This document shows, piece by piece, positions 7,128-15,419 of a DNA stretch of 47,344 nt. The stretch covers positions 1 to 47,344 of the forward strand of contig JBPCNP010000069.1 of the NCBI GenBank assembly GCA_051001215.1. Reading direction: 5' to 3'. Below the pieces are notes generated by a model. It had not been told where the DNA came from. It saw only the letters and a program-made list of their open reading frames with translations, and ran no database searches. How positions within the stretch are numbered: position 1 is the first letter of the stretch; each line of letters begins with the position of its first letter. The translations under genes and the position numbers were made by a program. This stretch comes from DATAQC01 sp051001215. GTDB taxonomy: Bacteria > Actinomycetota > Acidimicrobiia > Acidimicrobiales > AC-14.

Positions 7128-9785
7128 CTGAAGCGCGAGGAGTTCGCCGCCACCTACGGCTTCCCGCTCGACCCCTTCCAGGTGCGGGCCCTCGACGCGC
7201 TCGACGCCGGGACATCGGTGCTCGTCGCCGCGCCCACGGGGTCGGGCAAGACGGTGGTGGCCGAGTACGCCGTGGCCAAGGCGCTGGCCGAGGGGGGCAA
7301 GGCGTTCTACACCACGCCGCTGAAGGCGCTGTCGAACCAGAAGTACGGCGACCTCCTCCGTCGTCACGGGCCCGATCGCGTGGGCCTGCTCACCGGCGAC
7401 AACGCCGTGAGCGGCGACGCGCCGGTCGTGGTCATGACGACCGAGGTCCTGCGCAACATGATCTACGCAGGGTCGTCGGCGCTCGACCGCCTGCGCTACG
7501 TCGTGCTCGACGAGGTGCACTACCTGCAGAACGCCTACCGGGGACCGGTCTGGGAGGAGGTGATCATCCACCTGCCGCCCGAGGTGATCCTGGTGTGCCT
7601 GTCGGCCACCGTGTCCAACGCCGAGGAGTTCGCCGACTGGGTGGCCACGGTCCGGGGTGAGACAACGGCGGTGATCGAGGAGCGCCGACCGGTGGAGTTG
7701 ATCCACCTCTACATGGTGGGTGACCGCCAGGCCGACGGCCTGCACCTGCTGCCCACCTTCGTCGACGGCAAGCCCAATCCCGAGGCCGTCCGCCTCGACG
7801 CCCGCGCCTCGGGAGGGCGGGACCACCACGACCGGGGCGGGCGAGACCGCGGTCGGCCCCGGGGCCGTCTCTACGCGCCCCGGCGGGCCGAGGCCGTCGA
7901 GCGCCTCCATACCGAGTCGATGCTGCCTGCCATCTTCTTCATCTTCAGCCGGGCGGCGTGCGACGATGCCGTACGCCAGTGCCTCGATTTCGGCCTCAGG
8001 CTCACCACGCCGGACGAGCGCACGGCCATCCGGGCCATCGCCGAGGCCAAGGCCGAGAGCCTGTCGGCCGCCGATCTCGAGGTGCTCGGCTACCGCAAGT
8101 GGCTCGCCTGCCTCGAGTCGGGCCTGGCCGCCCATCACGCAGGAATGGTGCCGCCGTTCAAAGAGGCGGTGGAAGCGTGTTTCACCGCCGGGCTGGTCAA
8201 GGTCGTGTTCGCCACCGAGACCCTGGCCCTCGGCATCAACATGCCGGCCCGCTCGGTGGTGATCGAGAAGCTGTCAAAGTTCACCGGCGAGCGCCACGAG
8301 TTCCTCACCCCGGGCGAGTACACCCAGATCACCGGCCGGGCCGGGCGACGGGGGATCGATCCCGTCGGCTACGCCACCGTGCTGTGGTCGCCGTTCGTCC
8401 CGTTCGAACAGGTGGCCGGCCTGGCCTCGACCCGCAGCTACGCCCTGTCGTCGTCGTTTCGTCCCACCTACAACATGGCCGCCAACCTCGTCCGCCGCTA
8501 CCAGCCCGACACCGCCCGGCACCTGCTCAACCTCTCGTTCGCCCAGTACGGGGCCGATCGCGACGTGGTCCGGCTCGAAGCCCAGGTGGCCAAGACGGTC
8601 GCCCAGCGCGACCTCGCCCGCCAGGCAGCGGCCTGTGAGCGGGGGGACATCGACGTCTACCGCCGCCTGCTGGGCCGGCTCGACGACATGGGCCCGGCCC
8701 CCGCCGTGGCCCGGGCCGAGGTGTCCGCCGCCCTGGGGCGGCTCCGACCGGGTGACGTCGTCCATCTGACCGGGGGCAAGTCCGCCGGGCCGGTGGTGAT
8801 CCTGTCGACGGGACAACGCCGCGGCGGCGACGTACGGGTGAGCGCCCTCACCGCCGATCGTCGCCATCTGGCCCTGTCCACGCGCGACTTCCCCCTGCCG
8901 CCTCGTGCCGCGAGTCGGGTCGAGCTCCCCTCGCCGTTCGCTCCCCGCAACCCCGGGTTCCAACGGGCCGTGGCCGCGTCACTGGCCAAGGCGACACGGG
9001 TCTCGGACCCGCCCACCCGTCCTGCCCACCGCATGGGCGGGGGTGGCCGGGCCGGCGCCCTGGCCGACGCCGCCGCCGAGGCCGAGGCCCATCCCGTGGC
9101 GGGTTGCCCCGACGCCCGCGCCCACCTGCGGGCCGCCGAGCGGGCCGAGCGGTTCGAGAAGGACCGACGCCGGCTCGAGCGCCGCATCCAGGGGCGAACC
9201 GAGTCGTTGGCCCGTCAGTTCGACCGGGTGCTGAGGGTCCTCGGGACCTGGGGCTACGTCGAGGAGTGGTCGCTCACCGAGGCCGGTTCGCAGCTCGCCC
9301 GCATCTGGCACGAATGCGACCTCCTGGTGGCCGAGGCCCTGCGGGCCGGGGTGTTCGACGGCCTCGACGCCACGTCCGTTGCCGCCCTGGCCTCGGCGTT
9401 CACCTTCGAGACGCGCTCGTCCGGCCCCCGACCCGAGCCCTGGTTTCCCTCGTCACGGGTCCGGCGGCGCTGGGCCGACCTGTCGCGCCTGGCCGTGGAA
9501 CTGAACCAGGCCGAGGACGAGGCCGGGCTCCCCCTGACCCGACCCCCCGACCCCGGCTTCTTCGCCGCCGCCTACGGCTGGGCTGCGGGAGAGGACCTGG
9601 GCGAGGTCATCGCCGACGAGGAGATCTCCGGCGGCGATTTCGTCCGCAACGTCAAGCAGCTCATCGACCTGCTTCGCCAGCTGGGCGACGTGGCCAACGA
9701 GCCGGCCACGGCCAAGACGGCGCGCCAGGCCGCCGACGGCCTCTTCCGAGGTGTGGTGGCCATCTCCTCGGTCGTCGGGACCTAG
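7128..9785 (+). CDS. helY: Ski2-like DEAD/DEAH-box RNA helicase (HelY-like)
   Basis: About 885 residues. Helicase motifs in order: Walker A APTGSGKT, LDEVHYL (DEVH box), LSATVSN, TETLALGINMPARSV and QITGRAGRRGID. A beta-rich middle part and a DSHCT-like C-terminal domain (SGGDFVRNVKQLIDLLRQLGDVA) follow. Ski2/Mtr4-like helicases unwind RNA; the mycobacterial HelY lies beside tatC as here. The first canonical start is GTG 7182, but the family's F-x-L-D-x-F-Q segment (YGFPLDPFQ) precedes it, so the true start lies upstream. CTG 7128 (L-K-R-E-E-F) is the nearest plausible codon, 10 bases after the tatC stop. A short Gly/Arg-rich insertion sits near 7810-7870. Confidence 0.93.
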   Translation: MKREEFAATYGFPLDPFQVRALDALDAGTSVLVAAPTGSGKTVVAEYAVAKALAEGGKAFYTTPLKALSNQKYGDLLRRHGPDRVGLLTGDNAVSGDAPVVVMTTEVLRNMIYAGSSALDRLRYVVLDEVHYLQNAYRGPVWEEVIIHLPPEVILVCLSATVSNAEEFADWVATVRGETTAVIEERRPVELIHLYMVGDRQADGLHLLPTFVDGKPNPEAVRLDARASGGRDHHDRGGRDRGRPRGRLYAPRRAEAVERLHTESMLPAIFFIFSRAACDDAVRQCLDFGLRLTTPDERTAIRAIAEAKAESLSAADLEVLGYRKWLACLESGLAAHHAGMVPPFKEAVEACFTAGLVKVVFATETLALGINMPARSVVIEKLSKFTGERHEFLTPGEYTQITGRAGRRGIDPVGYATVLWSPFVPFEQVAGLASTRSYALSSSFRPTYNMAANLVRRYQPDTARHLLNLSFAQYGADRDVVRLEAQVAKTVAQRDLARQAAACERGDIDVYRRLLGRLDDMGPAPAVARAEVSAALGRLRPGDVVHLTGGKSAGPVVILSTGQRRGGDVRVSALTADRRHLALSTRDFPLPPRAASRVELPSPFAPRNPGFQRAVAASLAKATRVSDPPTRPAHRMGGGGRAGALADAAAEAEAHPVAGCPDARAHLRAAERAERFEKDRRRLERRIQGRTESLARQFDRVLRVLGTWGYVEEWSLTEAGSQLARIWHECDLLVAEALRAGVFDGLDATSVAALASAFTFETRSSGPRPEPWFPSSRVRRRWADLSRLAVELNQAEDEAGLPLTRPPDPGFFAAAYGWAAGEDLGEVIADEEISGGDFVRNVKQLIDLLRQLGDVANEPATAKTARQAADGLFRGVVAISSVVGT

Positions 9786-9795
9786 TGGGCCACGA

Positions 9796-10425
9796 GTGCC
9801 CATAGCAAAGGGGGGCCCCTACGGCGAACCGGGTTCGTTTCCCGTGGGCGGCGTGGTGGTGGCCTCCGATGCCGAGGCCCGCCAGGTGGTGGAGGCCGCC
9901 CGCCGGGAGCGCCACGCCCCGCCCGCCCTCGGCCTGGTGGGCGGCGACCTGTGCCGCACCCTCGGGGGCAGCCGGTCGGCGGGGAGCGACGGCGGTGGCG
10001 AGGACCGCCTTCGCTCCGGCGGTGGCGTGATCTTCTCCGTCGACCTGGGCGAGGTGCTCCTGGACGGGCGCCTCCACCTCTTCGTCGCCCACCTGGTGGC
10101 CCGTTCGCGACTGTGGACACGGGCGTTCGTCGCCATGAACGCCCAGTGGCTCGGCGACTGGAACCTCGGGCCCCGAGCCCATCCCGGCGACGGCCTGCTC
10201 GACACCTACGACGTCCACCTGAAGGCCTCCCAGCTCCTCCCGGTACGAGCCCGGCTCCACCACGGGGCACATCTGCCCCACCCGGGGATCACGGAGCGGC
10301 GAACCCATGCTGTCCAGGTCGAGCTCGAAGGCCCCCTGGTGGTGCGGGTCGACGGTCAGGTCGTCGGTCGGGCCCGGCGCCTGGCCGCGCGGGTCGAACC
10401 CGACGCTCTGACCGTCGTGGTGTGA
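9796..10425 (+). CDS. Lipid-kinase-like (diacylglycerol kinase family) protein without obvious catalytic domain
   Basis: 209 residues from GTG 9796. Segments such as AFVAMNAQWLGDWNLGPRAHPGDGLLDTYDV, RARLHHGAHLPHPGI and PLVVRVDGQVVGRARRL resemble the C-terminal half of YegS/DagK-type lipid kinases. I do not see the N-terminal GGDGT nucleotide motif; a GGDLCRTLGG segment occurs instead at about residues 50-60. It may be a non-catalytic relative or a kinase-derived binding protein. It starts 10 bases after helY and is probably in that operon. A 13-bp inverted repeat follows its stop. Confidence 0.7.
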   Translation: MPIAKGGPYGEPGSFPVGGVVVASDAEARQVVEAARRERHAPPALGLVGGDLCRTLGGSRSAGSDGGGEDRLRSGGGVIFSVDLGEVLLDGRLHLFVAHLVARSRLWTRAFVAMNAQWLGDWNLGPRAHPGDGLLDTYDVHLKASQLLPVRARLHHGAHLPHPGITERRTHAVQVELEGPLVVRVDGQVVGRARRLAARVEPDALTVVV

Positions 10426-10434
10426 CGCCTTCCG

Positions 10435-10482
10435 GTTCTGGTCACGTTTCGGCTGGTCAGGGCCACCCGACGTGACCAGAAC
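10435..10482. promoter_or_regulatory. 13-bp perfect inverted repeat between two genes
   Basis: GTTCTGGTCACGT (10435-10447) is exactly mirrored at 10470-10482 with a 22-base spacer. It follows the lipid-kinase-like stop by 9 bases and precedes the CsbD gene by about 100. It could be a terminator hairpin without a T-tract, or an operator for the CsbD gene. Confidence 0.55.
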
Positions 10483-10584
10483 GATCGGTGGGCCTGGTTC
10501 GGACCACAGCCCGATCGGCGAGGTTGGGTCCGGCGCCTGCGGGGAAGACATCCACACCAATGACCGCCGACGAAAGGAACCACC

Positions 10585-10740
10585 ATGGGTAGCGTGGACG
10601 AGACCAAGGGCCGGGTCAAAGAAGCTGCCGGAGATCTCACCGACGACGACGACCTGAAGCGGGAGGGCAAGGTCGACAAGGCCACCGGCTCGGTGAAGGA
10701 CGCCGTCGACAAGGTGTCCGACAAGATCAAGGGCGACTGA
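10585..10740 (+). CDS. CsbD family small stress protein
   Basis: 51 residues: a Lys/Asp-rich helical protein with the CsbD pattern of two related segments, ETKGRVKEAAGDLTDD and KREGKVDKATGSVKDAVD. CsbD proteins are general-stress proteins of unknown mechanism; in several bacteria they are under a stress sigma factor. A good ribosome site (GAAAGGAA) lies 6 bases before the ATG. It is a monocistronic unit: an inverted repeat lies upstream and a strong hairpin follows the stop. Confidence 0.92.
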   Translation: MGSVDETKGRVKEAAGDLTDDDDLKREGKVDKATGSVKDAVDKVSDKIKGD

Positions 10741-10767
10741 CTCACCGGCAATCAGCAAGACCTTTGA

Positions 10768-10792
10768 CGGCCGTCCGGGGACCGGACGGCCG
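10768..10792 (+). terminator. GC-rich hairpin after the CsbD gene
   Basis: CGGCCGTCCGG (10768-10778) pairs perfectly with 10782-10792 across a 3-base loop, 28 bases after the CsbD stop. There is no T-tract, as is common in high-GC actinobacterial terminators. Confidence 0.75.
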
Positions 10793-10820
10793 AGGGGTCG
10801 GGTCGTCCCGGTAGGATCCG

Positions 10821-12017
10821 ATGGTGGCCGACCTCGAGCTGGAGCCCGCCAAGGCCCGGGTGCTCGACGAGGTCGACCGCCAAGCCGGCCTGCTCCTCGA
10901 GGTGTCCCACCAGATTCACCGGCGCCCCGAGTTGCTGTTCGAGGAGCACTATGCCGCCGGACTGGTCGCCGATGCCCTCGAGGACGCCGGCTTGGCCGTC
11001 GAGCGGGGTGCGTTCGGTCTCGAGACCGCCCTGGTGGCTCAGGCCGGGCTGTCCGCAGCGGACGCGCCGGCGGTCGCCGTGCTCTGTGAGTACGACGCAC
11101 TGCCCCGCATCGGGCACGCCTGCGGTCACAACATCATCGCCGCTGCCGGCCTCGGAGCCGGCATAGCAGCGGCGGCGGTGGCCGGCGAGGCGGGGGGACG
11201 CCTGGTGGTGCTGGGCACGCCGGCCGAAGAGGGTGGCGGCGGCAAGGTGGTCATGGGCGACCGTGGCGCCTTCGACGGGGTGGCGGCGGCGATGATGGTG
11301 CATCCCGCAGGCCTCGACCTGACCGAGCCCGAGGCCATCGCCATCGCCAGCCTGGTGGTGACCTACCGGGGGAGGGGCGCCCACGCCGCCGCCTTCCCGG
11401 AGCGGGGGCGCAACGCCCTCGACGCCGCCGTCCTCGGGTACAACGCCGTCGCCGCCCTGCGCCAGCACATCGGCGGCTCCGAGCGCGTCCACGGCGTGTT
11501 CCTCGAGGGCGGCGAGAAGCCCAACATCGTCCCCGACCACACCGTGGCCGAGTGGTACGTCCGCTCCGCCACCCTGGCCAGCCTGCAGCCGCTCGAGGAG
11601 CGGGTCCTCGCCTGCCTGGAGGCGGGCGCCTCGGCGGCCGGATGTTCCATGGAATGGGAGTTGACGGCGCCCGAGTACAGCGACCTGCGCACCAACGGGC
11701 CCCTCGTCGACCTGTACGCCCGGAACAGCGCCACCCTGGGACGTCCCGTCGCCGAGCCCGGCCCGGGCCGCAAGATCATGGCCAGCACCGACATGGGCAA
11801 CGTCAGCTACCTGGTGCCGTCCATCCACCCGATGGTGGCCGTGTCACCGCCCGAGGTGTCCCTGCATTCGGCCGATTTTGCCGAGTGGGCGGGCGGGCCC
11901 GAGGGCGACAGGGCCGTGCTCGACGGGGCCAAGGCCATGGCCATGACGGTGGTCGACCTGTGGTTGCGGCCCGGCGCCCTGGCTGAGGTCCGCGCCGCGT
12001 TCGACCCCGCCACCTAG
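10821..12017 (+). CDS. M20 family metallopeptidase/amidohydrolase (AbgB-like)
   Basis: 398 residues. The M20 dinuclear-metal signature is visible: VLCEYDALPRIGHACGHN (metal ligands Cys and His), then TPAEEGGGGK (catalytic and metal Glu pair), and the dimerisation-domain segment GAHAAAFPERGRNALDAAVLG. The C-terminal part has the STDMGNVSYLVPSIHPM block of the aminoacylase/AbgB subgroup. These enzymes hydrolyse N-acyl or peptide-like amide bonds, for example p-aminobenzoyl-glutamate. The exact substrate cannot be told. The next gene starts 10 bases downstream on the same strand. Confidence 0.9.
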   Translation: MVADLELEPAKARVLDEVDRQAGLLLEVSHQIHRRPELLFEEHYAAGLVADALEDAGLAVERGAFGLETALVAQAGLSAADAPAVAVLCEYDALPRIGHACGHNIIAAAGLGAGIAAAAVAGEAGGRLVVLGTPAEEGGGGKVVMGDRGAFDGVAAAMMVHPAGLDLTEPEAIAIASLVVTYRGRGAHAAAFPERGRNALDAAVLGYNAVAALRQHIGGSERVHGVFLEGGEKPNIVPDHTVAEWYVRSATLASLQPLEERVLACLEAGASAAGCSMEWELTAPEYSDLRTNGPLVDLYARNSATLGRPVAEPGPGRKIMASTDMGNVSYLVPSIHPMVAVSPPEVSLHSADFAEWAGGPEGDRAVLDGAKAMAMTVVDLWLRPGALAEVRAAFDPAT

Positions 12018-12027
12018 TCTCCGGGCC

Positions 12028-13689
12028 GTGCACCCTTACGTGGCTGAGCAGTGGTCGGACACGGAGGCCGACGTCCTGCGCCGCTACTTCACCAACCTCG
12101 ACGGGCCCGTGTTCGCCCTCGTCAACCTGCCGGAGGTGGTGAAGGGGGCGTTGTTCGCCCGCTACTCCCGGTCGCCCAAGAGCCTCCGTCGCCTCTTCCT
12201 GGACGAGTTCGTGGGCGACCTCGACACCACCGGCGACGCCTCGATCGACGCCACCATCGGGCTGCGCCGGGCCGAGGCGCTCTACGACAAAGTCTTCTTC
12301 GACTACGGCGACGACTCGGTCGCCCAGCTCGGCGGGGTCCACTTGGCCTGCGAGCAGGCCTCCAACCTGCTCACCAAGGTGCTCGAGTGGGGCCGCCTCA
12401 TGGCCTACCTGGAGCAGTCCACCCGCTACGTCGCCTACGACGGTCGTCTCGGAGGCCGCTACCGCTACCACCGCGACCCGGCGGTGCTGGCTTCCCCCCT
12501 GGGCATCCGCTACGTGGCCGATCTCGACCGGGCCTTCGAGACCTACGCCGAGCTGCTGCCCACCATGGCCGACCACTTCCGGCGCCTCCACCCCAAGGAC
12601 CCCGCCGATTCCGACTTCGTCTACCGCCAGTCGATCCGGGCCAAGGCCTTCGACAGCCTGCGTGGCCTGTTGCCGGCGTCGTCACTGTCCAATGTGGGCA
12701 TCTACGGCACCGGCCAGGGCTACGAGGCCCTGCTCCTGCGCATGCGGGCCCATCCCCTTCCTGAGGCCCGCAGCTATGCCGACCTGGTGCTGACCGAGTT
12801 GCGCAAGGTGATCCCGTCGTTTCTGACCAGGGTCGACCGCGCCGAGCGAGGCGGCGAGTGGTCGGCATACCTGGCCTCTACCACCGAGGCCACGGCCCAG
12901 GTGGCGAGGGCCCTGTTCACCGGCCTCGAGGTCGAGCCCCGCCCCACCGTCAGCCTGGTCGACTTCGACCCCGGGGCCGAGGACGACCTGCTGGCGGCCA
13001 TGGTGTACCCCCACCTCCAGCTGCCCGAGGACCAGATCCTGGCCCGGGTGCGCACGCTGAGCGCCGAGGAGCGACAACGGGTTGTCGACGCCTACGTGGG
13101 TGAGCGTCGCAACCGCCGGCACAAGCCCGGTCGGGGCCTGGAGCGCGTGTCCTACCGCTTCGACGTCCTCTCCGACTACGGGGCCTTCCGCGACCTGCAG
13201 CGCCACCGCATGCTCACCATCCAGTGGCAGGCTCTTGGCCCCCAGCACGGCTACGTGCTGCCGCCCGAGGTCGTCGACGCCGGTGCCGGTGACACCTTCA
13301 GCGACGCCATGGAGCGCTCGGCCAACCTCCATGACGCTCTCCTGCCCATGTTCCCCGCCCAGGCTCCCTATGCCGTCGCCCTGGGCTACAACGTGCGCTA
13401 CTCGATCGACATGAACGCCCGGGAGGCCCTGCACCTCATCGAGTTGCGCAGCGGGCCGGCCGGCCATCCGTCCTACCGCCAGGTGGCTCAGCAGATGCAC
13501 CGCCTCATCGCCGAGGAGGCCGGGCATCCCCTGGTCGCGGCCATGATGAGCTTCGTTGACCACGGTGCCACAGGGCTCGAGCGTCTCGAGGGCGAACGGC
13601 GCTCGGAGGCCCGCCGACGGGCACGTTCGGCGGTCGCAGAACGTCAACCCTCAACTGATGACTTAGGGTTGCATTCCCACTGTCCCTGA
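12028..13689 (+). CDS. ThyX-like protein with two fused FAD-dependent thymidylate synthase-type domains
   Basis: 553 residues from a GTG, more than twice the length of a standard ThyX (about 220-250). The N-terminal half (about 60-265) has LEQSTRYVAYD (Glu129 to Tyr134, matching the ESTRY part of the ThyX motif) and ARSYADLVLTELRKV, like the AQxEIR region. However, the RHR part is replaced by WGRLMAY. The C-terminal half (about 375-535) has QRHRMLTIQWQ (Arg392-His393-Arg394) but lacks the following S-x-N-x-x-S. It also repeats the late helix pattern (GYNVRYSIDMNAREALHLIELR, YRQVAQQMHRLI). Catalytic dTMP synthesis is possible but unproven. Confidence 0.8.
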   Translation: MHPYVAEQWSDTEADVLRRYFTNLDGPVFALVNLPEVVKGALFARYSRSPKSLRRLFLDEFVGDLDTTGDASIDATIGLRRAEALYDKVFFDYGDDSVAQLGGVHLACEQASNLLTKVLEWGRLMAYLEQSTRYVAYDGRLGGRYRYHRDPAVLASPLGIRYVADLDRAFETYAELLPTMADHFRRLHPKDPADSDFVYRQSIRAKAFDSLRGLLPASSLSNVGIYGTGQGYEALLLRMRAHPLPEARSYADLVLTELRKVIPSFLTRVDRAERGGEWSAYLASTTEATAQVARALFTGLEVEPRPTVSLVDFDPGAEDDLLAAMVYPHLQLPEDQILARVRTLSAEERQRVVDAYVGERRNRRHKPGRGLERVSYRFDVLSDYGAFRDLQRHRMLTIQWQALGPQHGYVLPPEVVDAGAGDTFSDAMERSANLHDALLPMFPAQAPYAVALGYNVRYSIDMNAREALHLIELRSGPAGHPSYRQVAQQMHRLIAEEAGHPLVAAMMSFVDHGATGLERLEGERRSEARRRARSAVAERQPSTDDLGLHSHCP

Positions 13690-13721
13690 CCAGCGGCGAC
13701 GCGTGAAGTGGCTGGTCAGGG
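13684..13721 (+). terminator. Inverted repeat overlapping the thyX-like stop
   Basis: CCCTGACCAGC (13684-13694) is perfectly mirrored at 13711-13721 with a 16-base loop. It overlaps the stop codon of the ThyX-like gene and is the probable end of the transcript. Confidence 0.65.
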
Positions 13722-14076
13722 GTGGTGCAATGGGCTCTGTTCCCGCTTGACAGTCCGCCGCTGAATGGCCATGGTTAGGACGTCCCCGACGCCCCAACCG
13801 CCGGTCGTGGGCCTCAGCGACGATTGAAGTGAACCCGCCGCTGAGGGGGTGGTCGAAGGGCAGCATGGGATTTGGGGGGCCAAGTAGAGAACGTTCTGAT
13901 AACCCCGATGGCCGGCCACGCACTGTGGTCGGCTGGAGTGGGCCAACGAGCGGCACCAACGGTCCCCCGAGTCCCATCACCCTCCCTGCCGACCCTGTGG
14001 CCAGGAGGCGGACGCCGAGCGCGCGCAAGTCGTCTATGCTCCCGGCCCCGAACGCCACGGCAAGGACTGCGGCAAC
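13722..14076. other. Intergenic region before the DUF4193 gene
   Basis: 355 bases without a convincing gene; open frames on both strands here have low-complexity, atypical translations. It holds an 8-bp inverted repeat (CCTCAGCG at 13812-13819, mirrored at 13839-13846) and presumably the promoter of the DUF4193 gene. I cannot point to a clear -35/-10 pair. Confidence 0.5.
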
Positions 14077-14658
14077 ATGGCTGATCAAGAAAGCGTAGAT
14101 CTCGGGGGCCTCGAGGCACCCGCCGACTTGGACGACGACGACCTCGAGGACCTCGACGATCTGGGCGACAACGACCTCGTCGACGACGACCCGCTCGTCG
14201 ACGACCCGCTCGTCGTCGACCCGCTCGTCGACGACCCGCTGGCTGACGAGGCACTGGTCGACGACCCGCTGGCTGACGAGGCACTGGGCGCACCGCTGAT
14301 CGGCGACGCCCTCCATACCGCCGTCCCCCTCGCGCCCGAGACCGTCGACGGCACCGGTGAGCCGAAGGCAGTGGCCGTCTCGGCCGACGACGACGACGAC
14401 GATGAGGACGACGACGACGATCTCGACCCCGACGATGTCGAGGCCGGCCTGGACGTGATCCTCAAGGACCGCCTGGTGGTCGTGGACGAGGAACCGGACG
14501 AGGACGAGGAGGCCCCCGACCCCGACGAGCGGGCCGAAGGTTCGACCCGGGTGCCGGCCAAGCGGCCCGAGGAGTTCGTCTGCGCGTCGTGCTTCCTCGT
14601 CAAGCACCCCAGCCAGTTGGCCGACCCCGGCCGCATGTTCTGCCGGGACTGCGTGTGA
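14077..14658 (+). CDS. DUF4193 family zinc-ribbon protein with extended acidic N-terminus
   Basis: 193 residues. The C-terminal 35 residues (RPEEFVCASCFLVKHPSQLA, then CRDC) match the actinobacterial DUF4193 family, with two CxxC pairs suited to bind zinc. Family members are usually near 100 residues. Here residues 10-75 are an expanded run of Asp/Leu repeats (variants of DDPLVDDPLV and DPLADEAL), and a second Asp run follows at about 105-130. The function is unknown; family members are short cytosolic proteins often next to housekeeping genes. The ATG start has no strong ribosome site. Confidence 0.85.
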   Translation: MADQESVDLGGLEAPADLDDDDLEDLDDLGDNDLVDDDPLVDDPLVVDPLVDDPLADEALVDDPLADEALGAPLIGDALHTAVPLAPETVDGTGEPKAVAVSADDDDDDEDDDDDLDPDDVEAGLDVILKDRLVVVDEEPDEDEEAPDPDERAEGSTRVPAKRPEEFVCASCFLVKHPSQLADPGRMFCRDCV

Positions 14659-14672
14659 TCGGTCCGGAGACG

Positions 14673-14737
14673 ATGACTGGCCTCCCCGAATGACCGGCTC
14701 CCCCGAATGACCGGCCCCGCCGAATGACGGACCCCAA
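14673..14737 (+). repeat. 17-bp tandem repeat, each unit starting with ATGAC
   Basis: Units at 14673-14689, 14690-14706 and 14707-14723 (type ATGACCGGCTCCCCCGA) and a shortened one at 14724-14737 lead directly into the ATGAC start of the next gene at 14738. Because 17 is not a multiple of 3, the ATGs fall in different frames. Confidence 0.85.
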
Positions 14738-15406
14738 ATGACGGATCCGCAGACGAGCCCGGGCCCCGCCCCCGATCCCGTCTCGCCGCTCGACCGGGTG
14801 CTCGACCTGGCGCTCTACGGTCCGGTGGGGCTGGCCGTGACCGCACGGGAGGGGCTTCCCCACTGGGCCGAGATCGGTCGGCGCCAGGTCGAGGCCCGAC
14901 TGACCGTGGCCCGGGTCGTCGGGCGCCTGGCTGTCGGTCAGGGCTCCCGCCAGGGCGGCGACCTCGTTCGGCGTCTGGCCGAGCAGGCCGACGGGTTGCT
15001 GGCCGCCCTGGGACTGGTGCCCGACACCGCCGACGAGGGCGAAGCCGGCTCCGTGCCCGAACGGAATGCCGGCTCCGTGCCCGAACGGAATGCCGGCTCC
15101 GTGCCCGAACGGAATGCCGGCTCCGTGCCCGAGCCCGACATCGAGCCAGCCCGGTCGCCGGGATCCGGGCTGGGACACCGCGACCTCCCGCCCTCGCCGG
15201 CGGCCCCCGCCGACGGCGACCCCGCCGACGGCGACCCGGCCCACCTGCCCATTCCCGGCTACGACACCCTGTCGGCCTCCCAAGTGGTGCAGCGCCTCCC
15301 CGGCCTGTCGGCCGAGGAGCTCGACGCGGTCCGCCGGTACGAGATGGCCGGCCGGGCACGCCAGACGATTCTCCTCAAGGCTGCTCAGCTCCGTACCGGC
15401 CCATGA
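14738..15406 (+). CDS. Conserved actinobacterial protein with octapeptide repeats (lipid-droplet-associated-like)
   Basis: 222 residues. The N-terminal helical region (SPLDRVLDLALYGPVGLAVTA, EIGRRQVEARLTVARVVGRLA) and the C-terminal motif (IPGYDTLSASQVVQRLPGL, then SAEELDAVRRYEMAGRARQTIL) match a conserved actinobacterial family that includes proteins annotated as lipid-droplet-associated. The C-terminal motif resembles a helix-hairpin module. Between them, at residues 104-128, lies a tandem octapeptide AGSVPERN encoded by a 24-base DNA repeat. That repeat recurs outside coding sequence at 32.4 kb. The function is unknown; it precedes a GNAT-Nudix pair on the same strand. Confidence 0.75.
   Translation: MTDPQTSPGPAPDPVSPLDRVLDLALYGPVGLAVTAREGLPHWAEIGRRQVEARLTVARVVGRLAVGQGSRQGGDLVRRLAEQADGLLAALGLVPDTADEGEAGSVPERNAGSVPERNAGSVPERNAGSVPEPDIEPARSPGSGLGHRDLPPSPAAPADGDPADGDPAHLPIPGYDTLSASQVVQRLPGLSAEELDAVRRYEMAGRARQTILLKAAQLRTGP
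15047..15132 (+). repeat. 24-bp minisatellite, copy A (coding)
   Basis: Three perfect 24-base units (15047-15070, 15071-15094, 15095-15118) and 14 bases of a fourth. Each begins GGCTCCGTGCCC and ends GAATGCC. The unit is read in frame as the octapeptide AGSVPERN. The identical unit occurs four times at 32424-32519. Confidence 0.97.
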
Positions 15407-15419
15407 GGATGGTGCCCTG

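Noticed and set aside
13747..13780. TTGACA near 13747 as a -35 of a promoter
   Set aside because: No acceptable -10 lies 16-19 bases downstream; the first TANNNT-like match is too far.
13829..14098. An 89-codon rightward frame ahead of the DUF4193 gene
   Set aside because: Its translation is Pro/Arg/Ser-rich with no fold-like pattern, has no ribosome site, and overlaps the start of the next gene out of frame.
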